This document shows, piece by piece, positions 32,101 through 44,623 of a stretch of DNA of 64,000 nucleotides. Each line of letters starts with the position of its first letter. Positions within the stretch are counted from its first letter, which is position 1. The notes below the pieces were generated by a model, which saw only the letters and a program-made list of their open reading frames with translations, ran no database searches and was not told where the DNA came from. A program made the translations under genes and the position numbers. Origin of the DNA: Gliomastix tumulicola (lineage: Eukaryota; Ascomycota; Sordariomycetes; Hypocreales; Bionectriaceae); assembly GCA_001599755.1 (NCBI GenBank), contig BCHX01000002.1, forward strand, positions 3,082,330 to 3,146,329. The letters are read 5' to 3'.

Positions 32101-33387
32101 GGCTTTCCTTGGCCCAGCTCTCTCGGCCCCGCAGAGCTAAGCTTGCTGTGCCTCGCTGTGCCCTCTCTCGCAGCCCAATCTTGATTTCTCGAGATTCTGG
32201 TGGTGGGCAGCTGTTGGGCCGGCGAAGGTTTACGAATGCTCCGATCCGGCGGGTGGTGGTGGGTGGCGGTCGAGACCCTGTGTGCCGTCTCGTCCAGCCA
32301 CACAAAAGCCCTATATCAGCTCTGATATTGGTCTGACATGGCAGCATTTGAAGTTACATTCATCACCAGACAACGTTGTCAACTGACCACAAAGCAACAG
32401 AGCAACAACACTTCCAAGGTCCGGCGTCTCTTTTTTTCCTGTCGCCACTACTCTACCTGACCTTAGCGTCGACTGTTCTAGGAAGTACAGTATCTTAACC
32501 CTCCCGCCTTGACTTCATAGTCGCCACAGGCTGCAACCCATCCGGGCAAGGAGCTACATTCACCTCATCACATGGGACCCCCCCCCCCTACGGATTTCAC
32601 GACCAGTAAGCACCGAGCTTACATCGCGAGCCGCTCACGCTCTACGGTTATCAGGTTTCGTTGCACCTCTGCCCCCTCCTCCCCAGTTTATAAACCCGCT
32701 CAGGAAAGCGCTTCGTTCCCGCTTCTTCTCTCAAGAACCAAACTTCCCGGCCTAGTTGTGAAGAGGAAAGATGTACGCGATGGCAATAAGACTTCGTATT
32801 CAGCGGGTTGTGACGTGAGGCTCTGGTCTTGTTGATCAGCCAAACCCCCCCACTGACCACTGACCTTAACTTGATGCTAGTAGAAATGGCATAAGCGACT
32901 TGACCGCCTTGCCCCATGTTGAATGAATAAAGCACACCGTATTACAAGAGTGGTTGACCTTCTAGTATGCCCCCCAAGTTCCTTGACGTCCGAGCTTTCC
33001 CTTGCTTGAAAATAAGCTTGCCGTGTAATATAAAATAAAATAAAAAACGAGAAAAACGAGATGAGGGGGCGGAATAAGCTTGCTGCAGTTCCCACCCAAG
33101 GTAGATGGGAATTCGATCCCCAACGCCGTCCCTAGTAGTCATATTTGTAAAGAGCTCTATCCGTCGTGCCGTCTGAGCTGCCGTCTGAGCTGCCGCCTCG
33201 AGATCTTCATCTCGCTCCACCGCTCTGCATCTCCACTGCGCAGGCTTGAGACAGCCTGTATATCCTCAACGCGCGTCACGCTCGGGTATTGGTCTGCTCA
33301 TTGCGCCGGTCTCCGGGACCGATCTGTCTAAGCTCCCCCGCCTGCTCTCGCATGCTCTCGGGTTCTCGCTTCGCTGCTGCCGGTTCT

Positions 33388-34736
33388 TTACTCCGTCCAC
33401 CAGGTCTTCTCCCGAAGGGGCATCTCCTGCCCTGACCTCTTGCGCTGGCCGCTCTCCTCGTTCTTGACCGCCCAGTACTCTCCCAGACGCAGCTCAGAGT
33501 ATCCGGCGTAGTCGAAGTCAATGTCGGAGATCATGGCCTGAATGGACGCCCACAGGCCCCAGTAGAAGCCCGGCACGCCGCGGAACGCATTGACCTCGTC
33601 GTCGAGCTTCCGCACTTCCTCGTCTAGATCGAGCGGCTCGTCGGAGAGCTCGGCGTACGTCTTTATGTACTCGCGGATGAAGGCTTGACGGTGTGATACA
33701 GTGGGCACGGCCGTATAGTCACATTCGTAGCCGGCCCATTCGGCGAAGTGGTTGGCCACGTCAAAGGCGGCCGGGGACGGCGTGGCGTATTCGTAGTCGA
33801 TGAAGCTTACCGTCGGCTCGTTTCCGTCACGGTGTATGATGATATTGGCACTGAGCAGATCACAGTGGGCAAACACAAGCTACAAGGCAGTTCAACATTA
33901 GCACGGTCAGTTTCTACGAAGCATTCACCTTCCTCTCGGGTAGGTTCGAGAGACGTGGTGTTAGGAATCAGGAAAGGATGGGGAGATAGAGTCTGTGTTC
34001 GTACCCCGTTTTGGCCAAATCCAGGCCGGTTTCCCAGTTTGCTGACCATTTCAGCCAGCTCCTGTTGAAGTGTAGCCTGCCTCTCCCGCTGCTGGTCGGT
34101 CTCGGTCGGCAGGGCCAAAAGCCACTTCTGCATGGTGGTCCATAGGTTTGGCGATGGTTTTCCGGAGATGGTCGAAAGCTCGTGGTTGCCGTTTTGGTCT
34201 GCCGCGTCGCTCCGGTGGGTGCCATTAGTCTTTCCATTGGTCGGCGGTACTTTGTGAAGACACGGTACTGTGGCATGCCACTCTGCCAGTCTTCTGGCAA
34301 TGGCCTTTACTAGAAGTGGCTCGGAGAGATTTTGTGGTTGGGCTACCTCGCCGCTAATGTAACGATAGAGCATGCCGTTCTCGAACCGGGCGAGCAGCTC
34401 GGGGGCAAGGCCATGCCTCATGAGCAGCTCATGGTTGGCAGCTTCCCGCTCACGATCAATGAGGATGGCGGTTCCATTGCCGTAGGCGCGAAGCAGAATG
34501 GCCTCCTTGTCGACTTCCGCCTTGGAAAGACCGGGCCGGTGGTTCACTGCCTTCAGAAGGGTGTTGGTGATGCCATCTGTGAATCTCACGAACTCGACGC
34601 GGGAATCTCCGTGGCCCCATTCCGGAACCAGAGTCAAAATCAACTTTAGGGCTGAGGACTCGGAGTCTTGACTGTCGTATTTTAGAGGGAGGTATCGGAC
34701 TCTACCGACCTCGTAAGGAGTGGTGGCGGGAGACAT
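33388..34736 (-). CDS. Ethanolamine kinase, 407 residues
   Basis: Exons on the minus strand are 34736-34005 and 33879-33388, joined in phase 0 across a 125-base intron. The protein belongs to the choline/ethanolamine kinase family, which uses ATP to phosphorylate the base in the first step of the CDP-ethanolamine (Kennedy) route to phosphatidylethanolamine. Visible motifs are the N-lobe VRFTDGITNTLLK (phosphate-binding region), the Brenner motif VFAHCDLLSANII (Asp251), created across the exon join, and the choline-kinase motif FIDYEYA (Asp272), followed by the conserved DVANHFAEWAGYECDY and aromatic GFYWGLWA. FTDGITN and HFAEWAG fit ethanolamine kinase (Eki1) better than choline kinase. A disordered insert with TNGKTNGTH lies at about 180-200. 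The start MSPATTPYEVGR is chosen over an upstream in-frame start for its better context. Confidence 0.93.
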
Positions 34737-36061
34737 CTTGGTCAATGTGGCGGTGAGTGGCAAAAGTGAAGGTGACAATGACGACCAGGGAGGGTATCAA
34801 TGCTTAAAGAGCCCTGGACAAATCGGATAAGGAGGAGCAACGAAGAAGATGCTCAGGTCTAGACTCGGCAGAAAGACATTGCTGGACACGCTGTGCGGTA
34901 TGCGTGGCAATCCAGTTGGGTGAATTCGAGACAGGCCCAACAATCGAAGAGATAAGGCAGGCAGGCAGGCCTCACTATAGCAATTGTACCACCAGTATGG
35001 GAGTGCCGGTCCGTGGTTACTTGCGGATAGCCAAGCAAGTACCGGGGTTCAGGGAACTGATAGGAGGGATCCTGGTTGTTAAACAGGGCCAGGTACCTTG
35101 CTCGTCACCGTCTCCCCAGCAAGCTGAATGGTCAAGATACCGAACGGAGGTCCGGACGGCAAGGGAAGGACAGGCGAATGGCGGCAGGCGACGACGACGT
35201 GTTTGCGATGCGGTATGACGATGAGGGGAGGCCCCACGTAATCTGATCTCTGGATGATGCTGGAAGAGACGTTCGTCACCGTCTCTCGATGTCGTCAGGT
35301 TTGTTGGAAGAGTTGAAAGAGGGCACGTGCTCAGGTTCTCGAAAATGCAGGCTAACAATGCAAAGACGTAATAATCCAGGGGATCGAGGAAAGAAACAAA
35401 TGGGAAAGTTGAATTGAGTTTGCAACGCGCGGCAAGATTTTCTGCTTGAGATTTGGCAATTTGCCGCCATTCAAGTGGGCCAGGAACGGGGAAACTGTTG
35501 AGGAAAAGGTACCTTTTTTTTTTCTTTACAATTACAGGCCAGCGAGACCCTGATCCTGTGATGTAGAATGAGTGCATGTGAATGAGCAAATGACCTCCAA
35601 GCGTGCGTGTTAGTGCAGTCTGGAGTACAAACGGATCTAACATTTTTGCCCCTCCCTGCACTTTTTTTTCCACGAGGGCACCATGATGTCCGTTAGCCGT
35701 TACGTACCTGCCCAACGAACATCGGCCAAGCCACCCCCCTCTTTCCTTCTTCACCTGTCAGGGTCCTGAGTCGAGGCAGGTGCGCCCCACTAGCCACAGT
35801 GGATGGCGTTGATAACGCTGTTGTGGCTTACTTTGTGGGGCTGGCGCCAGAGTCTAAGTTCACATAACCTGTACCTGCATGAGCTAGCTCAAGCATCATA
35901 CCAAACCTACCGAAGACCTGTGGCTGGGAGGCGATTGGCGTCTCATCCAGAGCTTTTTGGAGAAGGACGAGCTTTTGTCCGGAACCTGTGGCTTATCACA
36001 ATGACGTGAGAGCTACTTGTGTCGAGTCCATTGTCTATCCCGCGATCAGAGGACTGCTGCC
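34737..36061. other. Divergent promoter region
   Basis: Separates the starts of ethanolamine kinase (-) and Npr3 (+). It has a short T tract at about 35514-35525 and GGCA repeats near 34960, but no recognisable gene. Confidence 0.6.
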
Positions 36062-38435
36062 ATGGCACGAGTCGGCACAGACAACTTCCTCGGCGTCGCC
36101 CTCATCATCAACCGCGTCAACGAAGGCTCAGCCTTCGTTTTCCACTACCCCGAGCAGATCCGCCCCGTAACTGCCGACACCGCCTCCGTCGCCGTCCAGC
36201 AGAACTCGGTCGACCTCGAGGATATCCTGCTAGAGCGGCTGAGCCAGCCCTCTAGCCACGATGTCTTTGGCGGGGGCGGCGCTGGGGGCGACGACGACCT
36301 CCCCAGGAAATGGAACCATGACGAGCACATCGTGACCGAGTCCGGGTCGCAGATTGTTCCTTGGGAGCATGTCGCTGGATTTCCGACGCGCGACCTGGCT
36401 AGTATCCTGACGCCCGCGCGCCAGTACCACAAGACGCTCTTCCAGCTGTCGCTCGATCCGCTGCACTGCGTCTCGTACCCGATCCACGTCCCCGAGAACG
36501 GCCGGTGGAAGAAGTCCAAGAAGGCCGCCAAGTCCAAGGCTGGCCAGTCGATGGACGAGCATGCCGCTTCTGCCGTCACCGGTCCGGAGTCTGAAGGGGC
36601 TAAGAGTAAGACTTTGGACCCTGACCAAGACCAGGGCAGGACGGAGGACGGAGAACGGCATGGAGATGTAGACGCAGACAAAGATGGAGGCGTACATGGA
36701 GATGCAGGCAGAGAAAAAGACGGTAAGAAGCTTGACGGCGAGAATGAAAACAAACGCAGCGCCATGAACATGTTCAACCTCGTCTTCTTCCTCAACCCGA
36801 AGAACTTCGAGGTGAAGGAGCTCGTTGACGCCCTCTATGCCAACATCATCAAGAAGGCCAACAAGGCGTACAAGTACAGCCAGCAGCATAGTGATTTTGT
36901 GTGGAAGGAGTCAAAGCGAATCCTTGCCGCCAAGGACAAGGCCAGGGAGGACCACAAACCAATGAGTCTTCTCTGGAAGGAGATCTTGCAGAACTCATCG
37001 CTGGCTGCGTCCATGCACGATATCTACGAGGCCGTGTCGCAGAATAAGATTGCTGCCCTGCACCTCGAGACCGCGGCTGGCGTGCTCACTCCTTCCTTCC
37101 AGATCCCCGTCCCCTTTTACATCTCGGATCTGCCCCAGGATCAGGAGCGTGACAGACTGGGACTCTGGCTCACGACAGCGAATGCTTTCATGAGCCAGGA
37201 TACGCTGGAGGAGCCTGGGTTCCTCGACCGCAACTTTGCCCTCTTGCTCATGGACGACGAGAAGAAGATTGTCTCTGAGCTGCAGGCCGATCCAGACCCG
37301 AGCACCGCGTCCATGGTCGAGTTTGTCCGCCTCTCCAAACCCACGATATCGTAAGCCTCTCCCTCCACTCCAACCCCTATTTGAGCCCCTACACCTACAT
37401 GAACTAACGCATTCTACCTTGGCGACCAGCTTCCATCAGGTGGCACAGAACAACATCCTTACCCTCGGCCAGGTCCGCAAGTACGCCCAGCACTTCATCT
37501 TCTGGCGCCGCGCGATCGCCATCCCCCCTCTCCACGCCCGCGACGTCTACATCGTCTCGCCGCACTGCAACGCGGCCCAGCTCCCCCAGGACAGCCAGGA
37601 CTGGCAGCGCCTCTTCCCCGTCGCGCCCCCGCTGCCCAACTTCCTCGCCGAGCTGTCCCAGTCGCCGCGGAGCTGGAAGCACTTCTGCCCCAGCAAGGCG
37701 CACCGCCCGACGTACATCCTCATGCTCGCCTTCCTCATGCGCCGCGGATGGGTCACGCAGCTCTGCACGTTCGCCTACGTCATCGTCTGGCCGGAGATTA
37801 TATACGAGGTCGACTACGAGATCGAGGCTGAGGAGCTGGCCCACGCAAGGCAGCAGCAGCAGCAACATCACCAGCCGGGGGGGATTACGCCCAGTTACAG
37901 TGGTGGTGGTGGTGGCGTTGAGGGCGATGACTCACTCCTCAGCTCCACGAACACCATCGACGAGGAGCAGAGCCAGGATTCAGCGCAATACGCAGACGGC
38001 TCCGAGGCAGCAGCAGCAGACACGGCCACAGCCACAGCCACCGTCTCCCAGGCCGCCGAGCAAGCCCGCCTCGAGCGCATCGCCACCAAAGCGCACCGGC
38101 AGGCCACCGAGAAGGTCATCGCCCACACCCGCCGCATCGCCCCGCTGCCTACAGGCCACCCGTCCCTCAACGACGCCACGCACCTCAAGCATCTGACGCC
38201 GCACATCATCCTCGACGCCAAGAAGGCCACCGGTCGGGAGTCCCGGTACCTCTCGGCCATCGCCCGACGCTTCAAGGATCCTAAGATCCGGGCCGCCTGG
38301 CAGAATTTCTGCAAATACTTTGATGGCCGGTCAGCTCTCGAACGCATCGCTCTGCAGGAGGATATGAAACGCAAGGACGCGTGGAGCCAGCTCACGTCCA
38401 TGACGGAGTTCTTATTGTGCACGAGGCACTGGTAG
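36062..38435 (+). CDS. npr3: Nitrogen permease regulator 3 (Npr3), SEACIT/GATOR1 subunit, 764 residues
   Basis: Exons are 36062-37350 and 37430-38435, joined in phase 2 across a 79-base intron with a CTAAC branch point. The N-terminus, DNFLGVALIINRVNEG and FVFHYPEQI, is the longin-like start of the Npr3 domain. Then come GFPTRDLASILTPAR, FQLSLDPLHCVSYP, MFNLVFFLNP, PFYISDLPQD, FHQVAQNNILTLGQVRKYAQHFIFWRRA and a C-terminal block ending SMTEFLLCTRHW. Npr3 pairs with Npr2 and, with Iml1, forms the complex that switches off TORC1 at the vacuole when amino acids or nitrogen are short. A charged insert at about 160-235 and a Gln/His/Gly-rich insert at about 600-640 are disordered. The ATG at 36062 is chosen because MARVGTDNFLG starts the conserved domain. 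Confidence 0.95.
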
Positions 38436-39233
38436 TCGTGGAGCTGCAACAACAGCCATATATATCTACGCAGCGGAAGATTTTGGAAAACATCTTGGGA
38501 ATCAGCAAGGATATAGTAAAACGTGTTAGGATAAAGCTAGGAGCTAGGAGCCAAGTGCATAAGCTGCGTACAGGAGTGACAAATAACATGGAATCGCAAA
38601 AGGTAGTGTTAAGGCCCCTCCCTAAATAAGCCTCATGGTATCACCACGGGAGACAAAGGAAAAAGCGACAGCAAAAATAAACAAAATTAGACAAGACCGG
38701 AGACAACAAAAGTAGAAACAACATGAGTAGGGAGCAAATACACCCGATAAATCGAGCCAAGTGAAGAATCACCAGGCTGAGAAACCCAAGCAATGATATG
38801 CATGAAGGAAAACAAGATAGCATCGCTCCGACGTAAAGGAGAGGAAACAGGCTCGCTCGGCAAAAATACCGCGCGCTCTGTATGTAAGGAAAAAAAAAGT
38901 GTATGACAACCCAACACCTCTCCCTATCCTAAGCGTCTTCGCTGAAGGATTCCAGGAGTGCCGAATGTGTACCCGATCCAACCGAGTCCGAGGAACGCCA
39001 TGTAGATAGTTCAACCCCGAAGCGATAGCCGATGCTGATGACCGAAACAAAAAAAAAAAAGAAGAAGAAGCAATATTGGACATGTATATGGAGATTGAAA
39101 TGATGCGAAATAGGATGTGGTGTTGAAATGGCGGTTGTTGGAACGGGAATGTGCAGTCGTACTGTCGGCTAATTGTAACAGACAGAGGCGATTTGGGGCA
39201 GGATAATCCAAAAAGTTGAAAGCGTAAGCATAT
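38436..39233. other. Convergent 3' intergenic region
   Basis: Lies between the stops of Npr3 (+) and the bHLH gene (-). It is A/T-richer than the coding regions, with an A tract at about 39048-39060. No gene is seen. Confidence 0.65.
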
Positions 39234-40856
39234 TTAGTGAGTAAGATCCATGTCGTATTCATCATCTTCCTTGAAGCTGATGGGAATGTTCACATTGCCG
39301 TCGTCGTCGGCATCATGCCAGAACTGGTTGGGATCTCCGAGATCTCGGTTCATATTGGAGCTGTCCGGAGGCGTGACGCCCAGAGAGTCCAAGTTACCGG
39401 AGGGATCATTAGACACATTGCCACGGTAGTCGGTATGGTGAGGCACGCGAAGACCAGATCCGGACGTCCGAGAGTAGGAGAAAGCGCCAGGCTCGCTCTT
39501 GGTCATCGCATCGATGAGCTCGGACTGCATGCGGCGCTCGTCTTCGGTCGTCTCAAATGGGAAATGACCGCCGAGCTCCTCGATGATGTTGATCAACTCC
39601 TCGTGCTGTTGAGTCTTGAGGTGTAGCATCCACATCAGATCACGGGTCCAGCTGACGGCACCGTTGAGGATGTCGCCCTTGTTGGGACCCTTGTCCTTGT
39701 CGTCCATAGGGAGTCCAGTAGTGATATTACCAACGCTGTTGCCGGTAGCTCTGCGAGCTCCTGGACCAGCGAGACTGGACGTGGCCTGGGAAGGGCTTGA
39801 CATTCCCGTCAACGTAGGTGAGAGCGGGGTTCCGTTCTGGATGAGCTTTCGAATCTTCTCATCCTCCAAGCGGTGCGTTGGCACTAGCTTGCTGAGATCT
39901 TGGATACGCTCGTTGATGTTGTCCCTTCGTCGGCGCTCGACAAGGTTGTGAGACTCTCGCCGTCGCTTGCGCTTAGCCTCCTGAGAAGTGAGAGAGGTGT
40001 TGTTGACGCCGAGTTTGGCGGGCATGGAGGTGCCGCCTTTGATCATGACCTCATCGATCGGAGGAACCATGGCTGCCTGCATAGGCGACGAGAAACCCGA
40101 ATTGTATGACGCAGGGAAGCTTCCAGTCGGAGTGTGACTCCACTGGCCTGAAGGAGACTTGTCATGGCTTCCAACTGTCCTGATGGACTGCGGAGGAAAG
40201 TTCGGAGCAGATTCTTGGGAGCCGATCGTCAGGTTGTGCATGGCAGCATTTGTCTTGGGCGTCATGGGAGTTCTTGTGTTGGAGGGCTTGCGTTGCATGT
40301 GCTGAGACATCCTGCTGGCCCGGGCTCTTGCGTTCAGGTAGCTTTGCTCAGAACCATCTCCTCCCATGTCTCCGCCAGCAGTCATCGGCGAGCCCGAGTA
40401 GGACATGGGTGAATGCAGCGACGTGCTGAGCGAAGGGTTGTTCTGCATCTGGCGGAAGTTTGCGTGAAAGCCGGTGGTGTAGGGACTTGGGATCGGATCT
40501 CCATCCGGAGTGCTCGAGTAGCCGTTCACCTGGTTTGGGTCCAGGCGGAGGCCAGAGCTGTGACGATGCGCTTGGTAGGCATCCTGCGAGAAGCCCATGT
40601 TCATTCCAGAGTAGTCCTGTCCATTGCCTTGCATCCCGTCGGAGCCGCCTAGCCCGTCGAGCAGGTCTTCGTCGGCAATCAGGGCTGACCCGGTGGCGAA
40701 GGCATTCGAGTTGCCAGAGGCGGCATGAGAGTTGAAGTTATCATTGTTATTGAAGCCTCCTTGGGGGTAGCCGCCACCCATAGCCAGGTCGTTCGGGTCG
40801 ATGCTGCCGCCATTTGCGCCCGAGTGGAAATGGGCAAAGCCGTGAGGCTGAGCCAT
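39234..40856 (-). CDS. bHLH transcription factor with enlarged loop, 540 residues
   Basis: A single uninterrupted exon. The N-terminal 280 residues are Asn/Gly/Ser-rich and disordered. The bHLH begins at about 295 with KRKRRRESHNLVERRRRDNIN. The DNA-reading residues are His303, Glu307 and Arg311, the set that recognises CACGTG E-boxes. Helix 1 ends near KIRKLIQNG (about 336). The second helix begins around 393 with KGDILNGAVSWTRDLMWML, so the loop is about 55-60 residues instead of fewer than ten. A further helix, HLKTQQHEELINIIEELGG, may act as a zipper. The C-terminus is acidic and Asp-rich. In Aspergillus, proteins of this type are annotated as HLH factor GlcD-gamma. It is inferred to be a nuclear factor; targets are unknown. 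The start MAQPHGFAHFH follows an A-rich context. Confidence 0.9.
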   Translation of the reverse strand: MAQPHGFAHFHSGANGGSIDPNDLAMGGGYPQGGFNNNDNFNSHAASGNSNAFATGSALIADEDLLDGLGGSDGMQGNGQDYSGMNMGFSQDAYQAHRHSSGLRLDPNQVNGYSSTPDGDPIPSPYTTGFHANFRQMQNNPSLSTSLHSPMSYSGSPMTAGGDMGGDGSEQSYLNARARASRMSQHMQRKPSNTRTPMTPKTNAAMHNLTIGSQESAPNFPPQSIRTVGSHDKSPSGQWSHTPTGSFPASYNSGFSSPMQAAMVPPIDEVMIKGGTSMPAKLGVNNTSLTSQEAKRKRRRESHNLVERRRRDNINERIQDLSKLVPTHRLEDEKIRKLIQNGTPLSPTLTGMSSPSQATSSLAGPGARRATGNSVGNITTGLPMDDKDKGPNKGDILNGAVSWTRDLMWMLHLKTQQHEELINIIEELGGHFPFETTEDERRMQSELIDAMTKSEPGAFSYSRTSGSGLRVPHHTDYRGNVSNDPSGNLDSLGVTPPDSSNMNRDLGDPNQFWHDADDDGNVNIPISFKEDDEYDMDLTH

Positions 40857-43396
40857 TTTGATGGTTGTGATGACGTTGGGGGTTGTACAAGTCGATATCG
40901 GAAGTAGAGGGGGTCGCCGAATCAATTCAGGATCCGATCACGGATGCGCTCTGCGCACTGTCGCAAGTTGGGGGGTAGCGCTGTGTTGTACTGTCAGTAT
41001 GACATTCGAGGACTCGAAGAAGATGACCGCAGTGACGACTAATCCGAGGTATGGGAGAGGGGATGATGCGCAGTGGATAACGCAAGCAGGGTAAGCAGGG
41101 ACAAGAAGTAGGACAGGCTAGGACAAGATGATGCGTCGGAGCGAGTGCTCACGGCAGCAACATGGGGAAAGCTGACAAGACAAGGCGGTGCCGAGACGGG
41201 AAGTGCTAGGCAGGGATCGGTCACTCACCTCAATAGGTAATACTGTAATAAATATGTGGTGTGAGAAGAGACCAAAGTCTACTCGGTACAGGCCATCAAA
41301 AGGGGCTGCGGTGATACGATGCTGTGCGTAGTAAAGGAATAAGATGATGGGGGAGTAATAGACTTTCTGTGTCGTGGAAGTGGATTGTTGAGGGTGTTTA
41401 TGGAGGGGTCGGCGAAAGCCAAGTGTCGTCGGGGCACAATAGCGGCGCGGTAACGGTAAAAGTGTATGAGGCGATGCGGGATTGCCTTGTTAGCCCAGGG
41501 AAGACGTATCTAGGCCGAGGCCGGCGATGGCGCTGGTGTAGGCGTAGTGGCGATAATTATGCTTTGGTCCGATGGATGGTCGGTTGGTTGGAGGGAGAGA
41601 GGGGATTCGTTGTCCAGAGAGCCTTGCCGTCTGGGTAGGCACTTAAGTAGGTGGCCGGCGGGAGCTGTCGGTGCCAGGGACCTCCGGTGGCTTGCTTTGG
41701 TGCTTTCGGTGCCTGGGGCTGCTATAGGTCAGAACGCGGTCTCGGCAAAGCAGGTGTTCAGTATTCAGCACTCAGCTGGCATGCTACAGTTGATAGCCAA
41801 GCCACCTGTCTCGAATAGACGAAGAAACGTGCGAATAAATGGACAAAGTTCCAACTCACCGCAACAGGATGATCGAGATGAATCAATCGTCGCCCAGCTG
41901 AGGTCTTAGGCCAGGGTCGAATCAGAGGGCGGCAGCCAACCTAGCAAAGTAGCGGGGCGGCTGGGGCGGTGACCCAGTTGCCAGCCAAGGAAAGGCTGGC
42001 GAGCTGGCAAGGTACCTGTTGACTGGTCTCTTGAGGCGGCCAAGTTGGGTTGCGCTGAGGCGGCCCGTTGCTCTGTTGCCTGCGTAGGCTTCGCGTTATC
42101 AAGGGTCACCTCGGAAATGCTCGAGAGTAATGCGCGCTGCGTAGTTCTGCGCCGGGAGGCCGAACTCGCGGTCTGAGTCGAGGTCGTGTTCGAAGTCGAT
42201 GCTGGTCTTGGTGCTAGTCTCTACTGGGAGACAGGCGAGGCTATGGCGGTTGGTGGCTGCAGCGCGCGAGGCTTGTCTCATATTATTATGTGTCGACACT
42301 GCAGATACTCGATGCGCTTCCGTCTCAAATGTCTTGTGTCGTCCTGTCTTGGCTTGTCGTGCTAAGGTATGCTGTGTGCTGTGTTGTGCTGGTTTGTGCG
42401 ATCGTGTACCAACCAACTGTTGCTTCGAAGAACGTATGAAGTGCTGATTGATGGTAGGCGAGCGAAGGAGGGAAGGAGCAAGGGACAGGGCTGGGTAAGG
42501 TATGTTTGGCGACTTCCCGACTTTATATAATTCGGTCGCTCTTTCTGCGCGGGAGACAATAACTGGCAGCAGGTAAGGTACCTCAAGATAATATGGGAAG
42601 TCCAGTTACGAGCTACCTCAGCTAAAAATATCCGGCTGGTAGGACCCTTATACGTATACCTTCAGACAGGTACCTTCTATTGCTCAGGTAGGCCCGTCCC
42701 GTATAAACCCTCCCACTCACCCTTCCACTTCCAAGGGTCCCGCATGTCCGGATGACTCGCATCACTGATCATGTTCCGCTCCAGGGACTCCTAGCCTTGT
42801 TCTGTCTACGCGCTCCGAGGTGCAGACGTCGCATCGCCCTCATTCGCTCACACCTCACCTACATCACCGACCCTCATGTGAGGGTGATGGAGGGGTCGCA
42901 AAGAGGGGGGGTAGGAGCTCCTAAGGAGGCAAAGGAGGGTCTCCAAACCCCCAACGTGACTGGTTCTAAGACATCCAAGCCAGCCCTCCACGCTTGACTC
43001 TGCGCCATGATCGAGCAGCAGCCTGCTATCGACATTTCAACACCGGCGCTGGTCATGGGTCGACTCTCTGAAGCTGCATTATCCAGAACATGCAGCCTCG
43101 ACCACGCGGCCGAAGGCTGTGAATCTTTGGCGAATGACACTCGAGGAGCTCACGCTCCCCTGCCTCTCCGCCCTCTTCCTCTTGGCTGCCTTGCCCTCCC
43201 TCCCTTTCTGCAGCCCTTTCCCTTTTATGTTAGCCTCGCATAATCGCCTGTTCTGCGCCTCAATAGCGTCGCGTGCAAACCCTGTCTCGCCTATTGGCTG
43301 CCTTTGCCTCTTGCCGTCTCTTCCTGGGCATTGCACCCTTACGTTGATACCCTCCATCTCCACCTCTGAGATGGGGGGGGGGGGGGGGGGGGGGGT

Positions 43397-43474
<78 letters not shown>

Positions 43475-44623
43475 CACTTATGCAAACCCTCCCGTCCCTT
43501 GCCCTGTCATTGTGCCTACCGTCGATAGATGGCGGGCACCCAGATTCCCATTTCCTTTACAAGGGTAGGAGTCCTACCCACCGTTTCTACGACTTGCTCA
43601 GTCGCAGGACTTCGCAGGCACACAGTAGTTACACTTGATACACTTTAGAGGTGCCGATACGAGTAGTGAACTTGGTCGAGGACTCACCGCCATCGTGCTA
43701 GTTGCAGCTAGTCGAAGTAGAAGGAGGAGCAAGAAAGTCGGTCACGCAAACAAGGTGGCCATTATCGCGCAGGTAGATTCCAAGTTCTGCTATCAAGTCG
43801 TATTGCTAGTAGGCACTTTGGAGTTGCAAGCAAGGAAGAGAGCGACGAGAATACCACCCTCCGTTACAGCGACCCAGCGCTGCCAATCATGTGCCACTGT
43901 CCAGCAGGCCCATCTCTCTCAACGGGGACTAGCAGATCAATGTCGCTCATCATCTCGCTGGGGTTGCCCGACATGCAGACTACCTTCAGGCGCGGCAAAG
44001 ACAAAAGCGTTTCAAGGTACCCTCCATGCTGGAGTACCTGGCCCACTCTTCCCGCTACATCCCCTTACATAATACGGAATCCAAGGACGACATGGTGCGA
44101 GCCTCCAGATCCAAGCGACGACATCTGATACTGTGATTACCATCTTCCAGAAGCTGCAACGCCACGGTGCTCCAACGCGCAAGCGCTCGCACACTCGCAC
44201 CACCGTCTCTAGCATCCTCCGTTTCCACCGCAAACGCTACACACCTCTTGGCCGACCACAACTTTGCTCCGGCACATCCTCGTTGGGCCTGTCTAGCTTG
44301 CCAACCTCGAGTGGCACGCGCCTCTCCATCGCGCAGCTCAGGACAAACGTTACCGGGAGCCTTGCTTCCTGCAGGCAGGCGTTTGGTGTGCACCTAGTGT
44401 AGGTGCCCATCCTGTCATCTTTGGGACACATGCCCCTCTACATTGCGCCCTGCTTCTGATCTCTTTGCCCTGGCTTCCACGATCTCCCGCTGACAAATGA
44501 CAGATCACCCGCTGCATCGAAGCAGTGCCTCGACGTGCAACGCTGCCATCGTTTCATCGCCCTTCTCACTTCGTATCGCGATCCTATTGATTCAGCTGCC
44601 TCGCGGCATACCGACTAGTCTCG
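40857..44623. other. Long divergent intergenic region
   Basis: This 3.8 kb separates the bHLH (-) and Sft2 (+) starts. It contains a G homopolymer at 43373-43471. Open frames up to about 150 codons show no domain. Long 5' regions are common for regulators, so it may hold an extended bHLH promoter and leader. Confidence 0.55.
43373..43471. repeat. 99-base G homopolymer
   Basis: A run of G from 43373 to 43471 with a single T at 43396. A natural tract of this length would be strongly quadruplex-forming, but the window also has an N gap between C tracts at 61636-61696, so sequencing or assembly artefact is at least as likely. The true length should be treated as unknown. Confidence 0.75.

Larger units (their letters stand above)
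27708..33387. other. Long 5.7 kb gene-poor region
   Basis: Holds the zinc-finger promoter at its left end and the ethanolamine kinase 3' end at its right. The largest open frame is 241 codons at 29504-30229 (+), with no domain and no convincing initiation context. The DNA has GT/GC microsatellites, CAGCT/CCTG-rich low-complexity stretches near 31400-31830, and many short AGGTA/TACCT words (for example near 28690-28745 and 30225-30250), a pattern of fungal intergenic DNA. A non-coding RNA or an unknown small gene cannot be excluded. Confidence 0.5.

Noticed and set aside
33164..33193. Two copies of GCCGTCTGAGCT as a possible CRISPR or attachment site
   Set aside because: Only two short direct copies with no spacers, in a eukaryotic nuclear genome; treated as a chance short duplication.
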